DNA of 64,000 nt from Rhizobacter sp964253025. GTDB lineage: Bacteria; Pseudomonadota; Gammaproteobacteria; Burkholderiales; Burkholderiaceae_C. The translations under genes were made by a program, and so were the position numbers. This document shows positions 36,247 through 45,323 of the stretch, piece by piece. The notes below the pieces were generated by a model that did no database searches, was not told the origin of the DNA, and saw only the letters and a program-made list of their open reading frames with translations. The stretch covers positions 1,240,001-1,304,000 of the forward strand of contig NZ_CAXUQC020000001.1 of the NCBI RefSeq assembly GCF_964253025.1. Reading direction: 5' to 3'. The first letter of the stretch is position 1; every line of letters begins with the position of its first letter.

Positions 36247-37134
36247 TCAGCGCTCGTTCGCCTGCTGCGCCCCGCCCGCACGCTGCAGCAAGTCATCGAG
36301 GTGGGCTTCGAACGTCGTCTCCCCGCGCCAGGCGTCCTCCGGCATGTCGAAGCCGTGATCGACGCATCGCGCCGTCATGCGGGCATACGACTCGGCCGCG
36401 ACGGGCGAGAAGCCGAGCTGCCGAAACCACGCTTCCCACTGCGCCCGCGGCACGACCTCGACGGTGACCGGCCTTGCCAGGCGCTGCGAAAACGCTGACG
36501 CCACCTCGGCCGGTGTGTACGGCCGCGGTCCGGTCACGTACTGGAGGCCGACATCCTCGACGGAGGACATCAGGCGCTGCGCCGCGGCCTCGCCCACGTC
36601 CACTGGTGACACCATGGGAATCGGAAGGTCGGCCGGAAACAGCGTGGGCAGACGACCCGAGTCCCGGACGGCGTCGAGCAGGCCGTCCCAGTTGCTCATG
36701 TAATAGGCCGCGCGATTGATGGCCGCCGGGATGGGTTGCTCGCGCAGGCCGGCCTCCAGCGTCCACAGCGTGTTCAGGTCACCCAGCCGCTCGCCCGGCT
36801 GCGCACCGCCCGTCGACGCGGCGACCACCTTGTCCAGCCCGATGCCTGCGAGCGCGCGAAGGATGTTCGCGATGGTGGACTTCTCGGTGGCGTCGGTGTC
36901 AGCAGTGATGTCCGCGGGCGGGTTGAGCAGGAACGCGCGACGGCCATGCCGCAGCACCGTCTGCAGGGCGTCCACCTCATTGATGTCGACTTCGGCAACG
37001 TGGGCCCCCGCCTGGCGGGCCTTGTCGGCACGCCTCGCGTCACGCGTCAGCACCGTGACGGGCTTTCTCTCGCGCAGCAATGCCGCCGCCACCGCTGAAC
37101 CGACATGTCCCGTCCCGCCCATGATCATGTACAT
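36247..37134 (-). CDS. NmrA-like NAD(P)-binding oxidoreductase
   Basis: An atypical short-chain dehydrogenase of 295 residues. YMIMGGTGHVGSAVAAAL is the NmrA-type GxxGxxG dinucleotide fold, and VTVLTRDARRADKARQAGA the following strand and basic loop. The Ser-Tyr-Lys triad of classical SDRs is not evident, as in NmrA/QorB-type sensors and reductases. A GGAGG lies 5 nt before the ATG at 37134, which settles the start against an upstream in-frame ATG at 37173. It is divergent from the histidine kinase gene. The substrate is unknown. Confidence 0.82.
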   Translation of the reverse strand: MYMIMGGTGHVGSAVAAALLRERKPVTVLTRDARRADKARQAGAHVAEVDINEVDALQTVLRHGRRAFLLNPPADITADTDATEKSTIANILRALAGIGLDKVVAASTGGAQPGERLGDLNTLWTLEAGLREQPIPAAINRAAYYMSNWDGLLDAVRDSGRLPTLFPADLPIPMVSPVDVGEAAAQRLMSSVEDVGLQYVTGPRPYTPAEVASAFSQRLARPVTVEVVPRAQWEAWFRQLGFSPVAAESYARMTARCVDHGFDMPEDAWRGETTFEAHLDDLLQRAGGAQQANER

Positions 37135-37398
37135 CGCGACCTCCGTGAACTTGATGCGAACAGGATCGACCATCGGACCGACAGGTCCTGTCAGCAGGCT
37201 TGGAAAACCCCGTTGGCGTTGACGGAATGCAGCGGCTCGTGCGGCCGGGACCGTGCATTGCCGTTCGCCGTGGGACTCTCGGCAGGGTCATGCCGGCGCA
37301 AAACGCGGGGGGCCGCGCTCGGACATGGTTCGCCCCGGGGGCAGCCCGGCTATATTGCGCACTCCTGCACACTCCGGCGCCCGAAGAGGGACCTCTTG

Positions 37399-39615
37399 AT
37401 GGGCACAACGAACCCGGCGAACCGCTCACGCCGACCCTGGGACCTTGTCACGCTCGTCGGCCTGCTGCCGGCGGTGGCCGTGCTGCCCCTGCTGGCCTTT
37501 GCCGGCATCCTGATGTACCTCCTGGCGCAACAGGGCAGCACGACGGCACAGCAGGCCTTCGTCGATGCGAATCGGTCGCTGACCAGGGTGGTCCAGTCCG
37601 AACTCGACCGCGCGACGCAAGATCTGGAACGCCTGGCCTCCACGGAACCGGGGGCGAGCCCCGGACAAGCACGCGCCCATCTTGCCCGCGCGCTGGTGGC
37701 AGAGGAGGGCGCCTTTTCGGCCGTCTTGCTGGTGGAGGGCGATCGCTCGACGGTGCTGGCCGGGCATGACGTCACCTCGGCATCCCCGACGCTTGACGAC
37801 TCGGCCCCTGGCATGGGCATCACGGACCTTCGTCACCAGGCGGGCGGGCGGCCCGGCGTGGTGGAGGTGCGGGTGCCGGTCGCTGGCGGAACACCGCAGC
37901 TCATCGTCGGTCATCTGAACCTGCGGCGCCTGTCCCGGATTCTTGCGCGGCACGCGGGCGAGAGGTCCTTTGCGACCGTGCTCGACAGCCGTCGCATCAT
38001 CATCGCGCGGAGCACCGATTTCGATCGGTTCTTCGGCCAGTTGCCCAGCGCGCAGACCCTGGAGGCAGTGACGGCGCAACGCGACGGCCAGGGCCGCTTC
38101 GTCACCCGCGACGGGCGCGAGCTGTTCTGGGCCTGGACCACGCTGCGAGAGACGCAATGGGCCGTGTTCCTGGGCACACCCGCTCGACAGATCGACGCCG
38201 CGTTCCGCGAGTCGCTCATCACCCTGCTGGCGGGCACGGCCGTCGCCCTCGCGCTTGGCAGCTTCGCGGCCTGGTCGGTCGGACGGCGCATCGTGCGGGC
38301 CGCCGACGACATGGCCGAGCAGGCGCCGGGCCTCGTGTCCGGACGCAGTCCGGAGTACCGCAGTTCCGGCCTGCGCCAGATCGACGGCCTGTACCGGGCG
38401 ATGGCCGCCGCCGGTCAGCAGCTCAATGACGCCCACCGCCAGCGGGACGACGCCCTCGTGGCCGAGCAGGCCGCCCGCGAGCGGTCGGAGCGTGACAACC
38501 GCAAGAAGGACATCTTCATCGCCACACTGTCGCACGAGCTGCGCAACCCGCTCGCCCCGATCGCCTCGACCGCCAGGGCCTTGCTGAGCGGGGCGCTTTC
38601 GCCCGAAGAGGCCCGGCAGGCGGCCGCGGTGATCCACCGGCAGGCATCGAGCCTGTCGCACCTGCTGGACGATCTGCTCGATGCCTCGCGCATCACCACG
38701 GGACGCATCCAGCTCGACATCCAGCCGACGTCGGTGATGAGCGTGGCGCAAGCGGCTGCCGAGGCGGCCCGCCCTCTGCTTGACCAACGTGACCATCGGC
38801 TCGACGTCGATGTGGAGCCGAAGGACCTGGCGGTGCTCGGCGACAGCCTCCGGCTGGTGCAGGTGCTGTCCAACCTGCTCAACAACGCCGCGAAGTACAC
38901 GCCTCCTGGCGGCCGCATCCAGGTGCAGGCAGCGCGCCAGGATGAGCAACACGTGCGGATCAGCGTGATCGACAACGGCATCGGCATACCGGCCGGGTCC
39001 ATCGGGCGCGTGTTCGACATCTTCGAGCAACTCGATGGTGCGAACCCACAGTCGGGCGGCGGCCTGGGGATCGGCCTGTCACTGGTCCGGGGCATCGTCG
39101 AGATGCACGGTGGCAGCGTGTCGGCGGCAAGCGAAGGCACCGGGCGCGGCTCACGGTTCGATGTCCTGCTCCCGCAGGCGCCGGCGGGGCTGATGCCCGA
39201 AGCACCCGATCCATCCGGTCCGCCCGTCGAGAACCCGGCGAGCAGGCGCTTCCTGCTGGTGGACGACAACGTCGACGCCGCCGTGTCGATGCAGGTGCTG
39301 CTGGAGGTCCTGCATGGCTTCAGCGTCGACGTGGCGCACAGCGGCGAAGAGGCGCTCGAACGCGTGTCTGCGGCCCGCTACGACGTCATCTGCCTCGACA
39401 TCGGCTTGCCGGATCTCGATGGCTACGAGCTCGCCCGGCGCATCCGGCCGCAGACCGATGCCGTGCTGGTGGCGACCACGGGTTGGGGCTCGATGGACGA
39501 CAAGCAGCGCGCCCGCGACGCCGGATTTGACCTGCACATGACCAAGCCCGTGGATGCCGACGAACTCGTCGCCCGGGTGGTTGATCGGTTGCCCGCGAGC
39601 GGTCCCCATGCGTGA
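37399..39615 (+). CDS. Hybrid sensor histidine kinase with C-terminal receiver
   Basis: 738 residues. TM1 at about 16-42, a roughly 230-residue extracytoplasmic sensor region, TM2 at about 273-296, then a linker. HisKA has the H box TLSHELRNPLAPI (His379). HATPase_c has the N box LSNLLNNAAKYTP (491-502), G1 DNGIGI and G2 GGGLGIGLSL. The receiver has VDDN, phosphoacceptor Asp667 (CLDIGLPDLDG) and Lys716. No HPt domain and no response regulator gene are adjacent, so it is an orphan hybrid kinase whose output partner is elsewhere. GAGGGA lies 7 nt upstream of the ATG. The signal cannot be predicted. Confidence 0.9.
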   Translation: MGTTNPANRSRRPWDLVTLVGLLPAVAVLPLLAFAGILMYLLAQQGSTTAQQAFVDANRSLTRVVQSELDRATQDLERLASTEPGASPGQARAHLARALVAEEGAFSAVLLVEGDRSTVLAGHDVTSASPTLDDSAPGMGITDLRHQAGGRPGVVEVRVPVAGGTPQLIVGHLNLRRLSRILARHAGERSFATVLDSRRIIIARSTDFDRFFGQLPSAQTLEAVTAQRDGQGRFVTRDGRELFWAWTTLRETQWAVFLGTPARQIDAAFRESLITLLAGTAVALALGSFAAWSVGRRIVRAADDMAEQAPGLVSGRSPEYRSSGLRQIDGLYRAMAAAGQQLNDAHRQRDDALVAEQAARERSERDNRKKDIFIATLSHELRNPLAPIASTARALLSGALSPEEARQAAAVIHRQASSLSHLLDDLLDASRITTGRIQLDIQPTSVMSVAQAAAEAARPLLDQRDHRLDVDVEPKDLAVLGDSLRLVQVLSNLLNNAAKYTPPGGRIQVQAARQDEQHVRISVIDNGIGIPAGSIGRVFDIFEQLDGANPQSGGGLGIGLSLVRGIVEMHGGSVSAASEGTGRGSRFDVLLPQAPAGLMPEAPDPSGPPVENPASRRFLLVDDNVDAAVSMQVLLEVLHGFSVDVAHSGEEALERVSAARYDVICLDIGLPDLDGYELARRIRPQTDAVLVATTGWGSMDDKQRARDAGFDLHMTKPVDADELVARVVDRLPASGPHA

Positions 39616-39888
39616 GGCCCGGTGAGGCCCGGCCAGCGTTCGCAGGGGCCGAGGCGGACAAGCCATGACGAGGGCCAGCGCGCTCACCGACGTTGATTCG
39701 CAGGGACTCCTCGTGCGTCGCGCCGGGGTGCTCGGGGGCTTCATCTTGCGCTCGCAGAGGCCGTGCCGCCGAGCCGATGCCAGCGCCCCCGAGGTGGTCG
39801 TCCCGCGGATGAACCGCCCGCGCCAAGCGCCGTACGGCCGTGACGACGCGATCACGACAGCCAGGCGCTTCGGCTTCGACCTGCGCGT

Positions 39889-40713
39889 TCAGCGGTGACG
39901 GAACACGGGCTTGCGCTTGGCCAGGAAGGCATTCATGCCTTCGTGTGCGTCCTCGCTGGCGAACCGCCCGTACAGTTGCCGGCGCTCGCAGGCAATGCCT
40001 TCGGTCAGCGACGATTCATAGGCCCGGTTGACCGAATCCTTGATTGCCATGAGCGCCGGAAGCGAGTAGTCGGCGATGGTGCCGGCCAGCGTCAGCGCCT
40101 CGTCCATCAGGCGGCCCTCTTCGACGACGCGAGAGACGAGGCCGTACCGATCGGCCTCGACTGCACTCAACGTGCGCGCGGACAGGCACATGTCCATCGC
40201 CTTGGCCTTGCCGACGGCGCGTGGCAGGCGTTGGGTGCCGCCCGCACCGGGCAGCATCGCCAGCTTGACTTCGGGCAGCGCAAACCTCGCGCTCTCGGCG
40301 GCCAGGATGATGTCGCAGGCCAATGCCAGCTCGCAACCACCGCCCATCGCAACGCCGGCGACGGCCGCGACGACCGGCTTTCGCACACGGCGGATCGTCT
40401 CCCAGTTCCGCGTGATGAACTGGGTGCGGTCGACGTCCATGTACGACCATCCGGCCATGGCGGTGATGTCCGCGCCCGCCGCGAATGCCTTGGGTCCGCC
40501 GGTCAGCACGATGGTGCCGACGCGATCGTCGGCGTCGAAGTGCAGCAGCGCCTCGCCGAGCGCGTCCATCAATGCGTCGTCGAGGGCATTGAGTTGATGC
40601 GGGCGGTTCAGCGTGATGACGCCGACCCGCCCGATCACCTGCGTCAGTACCAATGAGTCGAGCCCGGAGCTCCGGGTGTCGCGGTTCATGTCAGGGGTCT
40701 CGTGGTGTCCCAT
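39889..40713 (-). CDS. badK: Enoyl-CoA hydratase, probable BadK (cyclohex-1-ene-1-carboxyl-CoA hydratase)
   Basis: A crotonase-fold protein of 274 residues. AGADITAMAG and VAGVAMGGGCELALACD form the oxyanion hole and first catalytic Glu; LPEVKLAMLPGAGGTQRLP holds the second Glu. It lies 12 nt after aliA at the end of the cyclohexanecarboxylate operon, where BadK is expected to hydrate cyclohexenecarboxyl-CoA to 2-hydroxycyclohexanecarboxyl-CoA. From sequence alone it could be a general enoyl-CoA hydratase; the specific call rests on context. An internal ATG at 40689 is an alternative start. The 273 nt between it and the kinase gene (39616-39888) show no gene. Confidence 0.78.
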   Translation of the reverse strand: MGHHETPDMNRDTRSSGLDSLVLTQVIGRVGVITLNRPHQLNALDDALMDALGEALLHFDADDRVGTIVLTGGPKAFAAGADITAMAGWSYMDVDRTQFITRNWETIRRVRKPVVAAVAGVAMGGGCELALACDIILAAESARFALPEVKLAMLPGAGGTQRLPRAVGKAKAMDMCLSARTLSAVEADRYGLVSRVVEEGRLMDEALTLAGTIADYSLPALMAIKDSVNRAYESSLTEGIACERRQLYGRFASEDAHEGMNAFLAKRKPVFRHR

Positions 40714-40725
40714 GGCGTGCGGCGC

Positions 40726-42369
40726 TCACAGGTTGCCATCGCGCAGCATCTGGCGCAGCTTGAACTTCTGGATCTTTCCGGAGGGCGTGGTCGGAATGGC
40801 GTCGCGAACGATCAGGCGCTCAGGGATGTACTGCAACGCCACCTTCTGCGACTTGAGGAAACCGACCATGCCGGCCAGGTCCAGGCGCTGGCCCGCCCGG
40901 GGAACCACCACGGCGCAGGCGCGTTCGCCGAGGCGGTCGTCCGCATAGGCCACCAGGGCGACCTGCGCGATGGCAGGGTGCTTGAAGAGCAGCGACTCGA
41001 TCTCCACGACCGGAATGTTCTCGCCGCCGCGGATGATCACGTCCTTGCTGCGACCCGTGATACGGATGTAGCCATTGGCGTCCAGCGCAGCGAGGTCACC
41101 GGTGTCGAACCAGCCTTGTGCATCCGTGCCGTTCAGTTCGGGCCGGTGCAGGTAGCCACCGAAGTTCGAGCATGACCGCACGAGGAGCTTGCCGACCTCG
41201 CCCGCGGGCATCGCCTTGCCGTCGAAGTTCACCACCTTCACCTCCACTCCCGGCAGGGGGCATCCGTCAGTGGTGCAGGCGAGGTGGTCGTCGTCGTCGA
41301 GCTTGATCAGCGTGACGGCCCCGTTCTCCGTCATGCCCCAGGCGGACACGATCTTGCTGCCCAGCGCCTTGCGTGCCTGCTCGACCAGCGGCCCGGGAAT
41401 CGGGGCTCCGGCGCACAGGAACGTCTTCAGGCTGGGTACGCCCGTGGCGTCCTCCTGCACGACCTTCGTGAGGTCGGCCAGGAACGGCGTCGACGCCATG
41501 GCGAAGGTCACTTCCTCGGCACGGATGATCTCGCGCGCCTTGTAGGGATCCCACTGGTCCTGCAGCACCACGCTGGCGCGCAGGATGATGGGCATCATCA
41601 GGCCGTACATGAAGCCGGTCTGGTGCGCCATCGGCGAAGCCATGAGGACGACGTCGTCTTGCCTCAGTGACAAACGCTCTGCGTACGGCACGATGTTGGC
41701 CATCAGCGTGTTGGCCGAATGCATCACGCCCTTCGGTTCGCCGGTCGTCCCGGACGTGAACATCAGCTGCGTGATGTCGTCCGCACTCGGGCGGTGACGG
41801 GTCAGGACGTCGCGTGCGTCATGCTCGTTTTCCCAGGCGGGTGCCGTCAGCAGCGCATCGAAGTCGTCGGCACCGCCGCCGTCCACCACGACGATGTGCG
41901 CCAGCTTCGGAAGTTCGGACTTGAGGCCACGGGCCATGGCTTCGTGATCGAAGCCGCGGAACACCTTGGGCACGACAAGCACCTTGGCCTCGCCGTGACG
42001 GAGCATGAAGGAGAGCTCGCGTTCGCGGAAGATGTGCATCATCGGATTGAGCACCGCGCCGATCCGTGAACAGGCCAGGTACAGCACGCTGAACTGCCAC
42101 CAGTTGGGCAACTGCATCGCCACCACGTCATTCCGTTCCACGCCGAGGCGTGAGAGACCCACGGCCACCCTGTCGGCGAGCGTCGCGAGTTCACGGTAGG
42201 TGAACCGGCGCACCTCGCCCGACTCGACGCGCACGGCTGTGAGCGCGAGCTTGTCCGGGTACGCCGCGACGCAGGCGTCGAGGTCGTCGTTGATCGTGCG
42301 GTCATGCCACAAGCCTCGTGCGAGGCTTTCGGCGCGGCGAGGCGGCAAAAGGACGGGATCGAATTCCAC
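40726..42369 (-). CDS. aliA: Cyclohexanecarboxylate-CoA ligase AliA
   Basis: An acyl-adenylate-forming CoA ligase of 547 residues. MFTSGTTGEPKGVM is the ATP-binding A3 motif, GWFDTGDLA is A7, GRSKDVIIRGGENI is A8, and PSGKIQKFKL contains the A10 lysine. The strongest argument for cyclohexanecarboxylate as substrate is the surrounding set aliB, badI, badH and badK. It would activate the ring acid to its CoA thioester in the cytoplasm, the first step of the pathway. Confidence 0.85.
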   Translation of the reverse strand: MEFDPVLLPPRRAESLARGLWHDRTINDDLDACVAAYPDKLALTAVRVESGEVRRFTYRELATLADRVAVGLSRLGVERNDVVAMQLPNWWQFSVLYLACSRIGAVLNPMMHIFRERELSFMLRHGEAKVLVVPKVFRGFDHEAMARGLKSELPKLAHIVVVDGGGADDFDALLTAPAWENEHDARDVLTRHRPSADDITQLMFTSGTTGEPKGVMHSANTLMANIVPYAERLSLRQDDVVLMASPMAHQTGFMYGLMMPIILRASVVLQDQWDPYKAREIIRAEEVTFAMASTPFLADLTKVVQEDATGVPSLKTFLCAGAPIPGPLVEQARKALGSKIVSAWGMTENGAVTLIKLDDDDHLACTTDGCPLPGVEVKVVNFDGKAMPAGEVGKLLVRSCSNFGGYLHRPELNGTDAQGWFDTGDLAALDANGYIRITGRSKDVIIRGGENIPVVEIESLLFKHPAIAQVALVAYADDRLGERACAVVVPRAGQRLDLAGMVGFLKSQKVALQYIPERLIVRDAIPTTPSGKIQKFKLRQMLRDGNL

Positions 42370-42390
42370 GGCATGTCTCCGGTAGTCTCT

Positions 42391-42432
42391 GGCGGGTCAG
42401 GCGGGTCAGGCGGGTCAGGCGGGTCAGGCGGG
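42391..42432 (-). repeat. 9-bp tandem repeat giving four in-frame aliB stop codons
   Basis: The unit GGCGGGTCA is repeated four times plus a partial copy. On the minus strand each unit reads TGA CCC GCC in the aliB frame, so the normal stop (42424-42426) is followed by three more in-frame TGA codons at 9-nt intervals. It lies in the 54-nt gap between aliB and aliA. Confidence 0.92.
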
Positions 42433-43581
42433 CACGAACTTGCGTCCGGCGCGCGTGCGGGCGATGATCGTCTTCATGATCTGGGCCGTACCGTCGCCGA
42501 TCTGGAAGCCCAGCACGTCGCGCAGGCGCTGTTCCATCAGCCCGCGGTCATAGCCACCGTGCCCATGGCACAGCAGGCATTGGTGAATGACGTCGTAGGC
42601 GAGCTTCGGCCCCCACCACTTGGCCATTCCGGCCTCGGCGGAGTGCGGCAGGCCCTTGTCCTTCAGCCACAGTCCTTGCAGGCAGAGCAAGCGAGCCCCT
42701 TCCACCTCGGTGTCGAACTGTGCAAGCGGATGCGTCACCCCCTGGAAGGCCGACAGCGGCTGGCCGAACGCCTGGCGCTGTGTGATGTAGTCCCACGTCT
42801 CTTCCAATGCCACGCGCGCCACGGCAAGGCACTGCAGGCCGATCAGCGAGCGTGAGAAGTCGAAGCCGTGCATCACCTGCACGAAGCCCTTGTTCTCTTC
42901 ACCCAGGCGATGACTCACCGGCACGCGCACGTTCTCGAAGAAGATGGACCCGCGGCCGATGGCGCGTTGGCCGTGACAGTCGAACCGGTTGGTGGTCAGC
43001 CCCGGTGTGTCCATCGGCACCAGCAGGGCGGTGACGCCATGCGCCGCGGACTCGGGTGTTCCTGTGCGGCCGAACACCACCGTGATGTCGGCCTGGTCAG
43101 CCGCTGAAATGGAAGTCTTTTCGCCGTTGATGAGGTAGAAGTCGCCTTCGCGCTGGACGCTCAGGCGCAGGTTCGCCGCATCCGAACCGCCGCGCGGCTC
43201 GGTCAAGGCAATGGCACAGATCGCCTCGCCCTGCACGATCCGCTTCAGCCAGGGCGCCACGATGTCGGGTCGCCCGTATTTCGACAGGATCTGGCTGTTC
43301 AGCGACGCGAGCAGGTTCAAGTACGAGAAGCTCAGGTCGGCACGGGCGATCTCCTCGTGGATCACGCCGGCGGCAAGGCATCCAAGGCCCAAGCCGCCGA
43401 ACTGCTCGGGCAGTTCCGGGCAGATGAACCCGAGCGAGCCCATCTCCCGCAGCAGCGAGCGGTCCAGCACCCGGGTGCGATCGCGTTCCTGGAAACCTGC
43501 CTTGACGCGCTCGTCGGCGAAGCGCCGTGCGGTCTCTGCCAGGGCCAGCAGGTCCTCGTCGATGTAGGGGTTCGGGTTCAT
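42424..43581 (-). CDS. aliB: Cyclohexanecarboxyl-CoA dehydrogenase AliB (acyl-CoA dehydrogenase family)
   Basis: A flavin acyl-CoA dehydrogenase of 385 residues that should desaturate cyclohexanecarboxyl-CoA to the 1-ene. ICAIALTEPRGGSDAANLR and the INGEKTSISAADQA segment are the FAD and acyl-CoA signatures. The usual C-terminal YEGT, whose Glu is the base in medium-chain enzymes, is GDGT here (Asp363), so the catalytic base may differ. Asp or alternative bases are known in the family. It sits between badI and aliA in one transcript. Confidence 0.85.
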   Translation of the reverse strand: MNPNPYIDEDLLALAETARRFADERVKAGFQERDRTRVLDRSLLREMGSLGFICPELPEQFGGLGLGCLAAGVIHEEIARADLSFSYLNLLASLNSQILSKYGRPDIVAPWLKRIVQGEAICAIALTEPRGGSDAANLRLSVQREGDFYLINGEKTSISAADQADITVVFGRTGTPESAAHGVTALLVPMDTPGLTTNRFDCHGQRAIGRGSIFFENVRVPVSHRLGEENKGFVQVMHGFDFSRSLIGLQCLAVARVALEETWDYITQRQAFGQPLSAFQGVTHPLAQFDTEVEGARLLCLQGLWLKDKGLPHSAEAGMAKWWGPKLAYDVIHQCLLCHGHGGYDRGLMEQRLRDVLGFQIGDGTAQIMKTIIARTRAGRKFVPA

Positions 43582-43597
43582 CGGGACGCGCTCCGGT

Positions 43598-44380
43598 TCA
43601 CTTGGCGTACTTGCGGAAGTCAGGCTTGCGCTTGTCCTTGAGCGCGGCCACCCCTTCTCGGGACTCCTCGGTGTCGTAGTAGAGCTTCAGGGCATACATG
43701 CCCATGCCGGCAATGCCGCTCTGGTGGGCGGTGTCCATGTTGAAGCTGCGCTTGGCGATGGCGATCGCCGTGGGACTGCGTTCGCAGATGGTCTCGGCCC
43801 ACTCCTGCACGGTCGCATCAAGTGCCTCGTGCGGCACGCACACGTTGGCCAGGCCCATTGCAACGGCCTCGGCTCCGCTGTACCGCTTGTTGAGGTACCA
43901 GATCTCCCGTGCCTTCTTCTCGCCCACGACGCGGGCGAGGAAGGCCGTGCCGTAGCCCGGGTCCACCGAGCCCATCTTCGGCCCGACCTGGCCGAAGACG
44001 GCCTTCTCGGAGCAGATGGTCAGATCGCAGATCGTGCACAGGACGTTGCCGCCACCGATGGCAAAGCCCTGTACGCGTGCGATGACCGGCTTGGGCACGT
44101 CGCGGATGGCGGTGTGCAGCTCTTCCATGGGCAGCCCGATGGTGCCGCGCCCGTCGTAGTTGCCATCGTGCGCCGATTGGTCCCCGCCGGTGCAGAAGGC
44201 CTTGTCGCCGGCGCCTGCGAGCACGATGCAGCCCACGTTCCGGTCGTAGCCGGCCTTGTTGAGCGCCTTGATCAGTTCGTCGCAGGTGGAGCCACGGAAG
44301 GCGTTCATCTTCTCGGGCCGATTGATGGTGATCCAGGCAACGTGGTTGCGGACCTCGTACAGGATGTCTTCGAAGCTCAT
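43598..44380 (-). CDS. badI: 2-ketocyclohexanecarboxyl-CoA hydrolase BadI
   Basis: A crotonase-fold enzyme of 260 residues that hydrolytically opens the 2-ketocyclohexane ring to pimelyl-CoA. The layout is that of the MenB/BadI branch: FCTGGDQSAHDGNYDGRGTIG, GFAIGGGNVLCTICDLTIC and FGQVGPKMGSVDPGYGTAFL. The length equals that of R. palustris BadI as I recall it. It is the most specific marker for this pathway in the cluster. MenB (naphthoate synthase) is the nearest alternative, but no menaquinone genes are present. Confidence 0.9.
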   Translation of the reverse strand: MSFEDILYEVRNHVAWITINRPEKMNAFRGSTCDELIKALNKAGYDRNVGCIVLAGAGDKAFCTGGDQSAHDGNYDGRGTIGLPMEELHTAIRDVPKPVIARVQGFAIGGGNVLCTICDLTICSEKAVFGQVGPKMGSVDPGYGTAFLARVVGEKKAREIWYLNKRYSGAEAVAMGLANVCVPHEALDATVQEWAETICERSPTAIAIAKRSFNMDTAHQSGIAGMGMYALKLYYDTEESREGVAALKDKRKPDFRKYAK

Positions 44381-44416
44381 GGGGGATCTCTCCAGCAGGG
44401 GTGAAAGTGGGGAAGG

Positions 44417-45184
44417 TCAACCGTTCATCGTCAGTCCGCCCGACACGCTTAGCACCTGACCGGTGACAAAGGCCGCGTCGTCGCTCGCGAAGAACAGCAC
44501 CGCACCCGGAAGGTCGTCGGGTTGGCCGATGCGGCCCAGCGGGATGGAGCGGGTGAACGCCTCCATCAGCTTCTCGGGGTTGCCGGCGCCCTCCTTGTAG
44601 TCGGCGAAGAGGGCGGTGTCGGTGGGGCCGGGGCAGACGACATTGACGGTGATGCCATGGCGCGCATGCTCTCGCGCGATGGTCTTGGAGAACGACACCA
44701 GGCCGCCCTTGCACGCGGCGTAGACGGCCTCGCCGGAAGAGCCCACGCGTGCCGCGTCGGACGCGATGTTGACGATGCGACCTTGCTTGCGTTGCACCAT
44801 GGCCGGGAGCACCGCGTGGTGCATGTGCAGGGCGCCGGTCAGGTTGATGGCGATCAGCTTGTCCCATTGCGAGGGCTCTGTCTTCGTGAACGGCTTGAAG
44901 ACATCCCAGCCGGCGTTGTTGACCAGCACGTCGATCGGCCCCAGCGCTTGCTGCGCGGAAGCGACGGCGGCGTTGACGCTGTCCCGGGCGGTGATGTCGC
45001 AGTGAAAGGCTTGAGCCCGTCCGCCCGCTGCCCGAACGGCCTCGGCAACCCGTTCCGCGGCGTCCAGGTCGAGGTCGAAGACCGCGACCTGTGCGGCTTC
45101 GGTCGCGAAGCGGCGGCACGTGGCGCCGCCAATGCCTCCGCCGCCACCCGTGACGACCACCACCTTGTCCTTGAAGCGTTGCAT
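44417..45184 (-). CDS. badH: 2-hydroxycyclohexanecarboxyl-CoA dehydrogenase BadH
   Basis: A classical SDR of 255 residues. VVVTGGGGGIGGATCRRF is the NAD fold, NNAGWD the structural motif, and the YAACKGG segment with the preceding Ser gives the catalytic triad. It oxidises the 2-hydroxy ring ester to the 2-keto form for BadI. Two consecutive ATGs (45187 and 45184) are present. AAGGA is 5 nt from the second and 2 nt from the first, so the second is preferred. It is the first gene of the operon, divergent from badR. Confidence 0.88.
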   Translation of the reverse strand: MQRFKDKVVVVTGGGGGIGGATCRRFATEAAQVAVFDLDLDAAERVAEAVRAAGGRAQAFHCDITARDSVNAAVASAQQALGPIDVLVNNAGWDVFKPFTKTEPSQWDKLIAINLTGALHMHHAVLPAMVQRKQGRIVNIASDAARVGSSGEAVYAACKGGLVSFSKTIAREHARHGITVNVVCPGPTDTALFADYKEGAGNPEKLMEAFTRSIPLGRIGQPDDLPGAVLFFASDDAAFVTGQVLSVSGGLTMNG

Positions 45185-45251
45185 CATGTTCCTTTCGTTG
45201 GATGTGCTGTTGACCGCCGGCGCTGTGCAGCGGGGAAGATACGTAAACATG

Positions 45252-45288
45252 TTGACTCAATAGTAGGTGGCGGTTTGGCGCGTCACAA
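45252..45288 (-). promoter_or_regulatory. badH operon promoter and candidate BadR operator
   Basis: Minus-strand TTGTGA (plus 45283-45288) and TACTAT (plus 45260-45265) are 17 nt apart, pointing at badH. The palindrome TTGACTCAA (45252-45260) lies over the predicted transcription start, a fitting site for a MarR-type repressor. The promoter is seen by pattern; the operator role is inference. Confidence 0.6.
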
Positions 45289-45323
45289 GTACAATCTTTT
45301 GTCATTTCCCTATCGTTTACCCT

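Noticed and set aside
36031..37398. An integrase or phage attachment site after the tRNA operon
   Set aside because: No recombinase gene and no repeat of a tRNA 3' end was found in the window.
42391..42432. Short-repeat array as a CRISPR
   Set aside because: Units are 9 bp and contiguous, with no spacers; it is a simple tandem repeat.
43598..44380. MenB (naphthoate synthase) as an alternative to BadI
   Set aside because: No other menaquinone genes are present, while the neighbours are all from the cyclohexanecarboxylate pathway.
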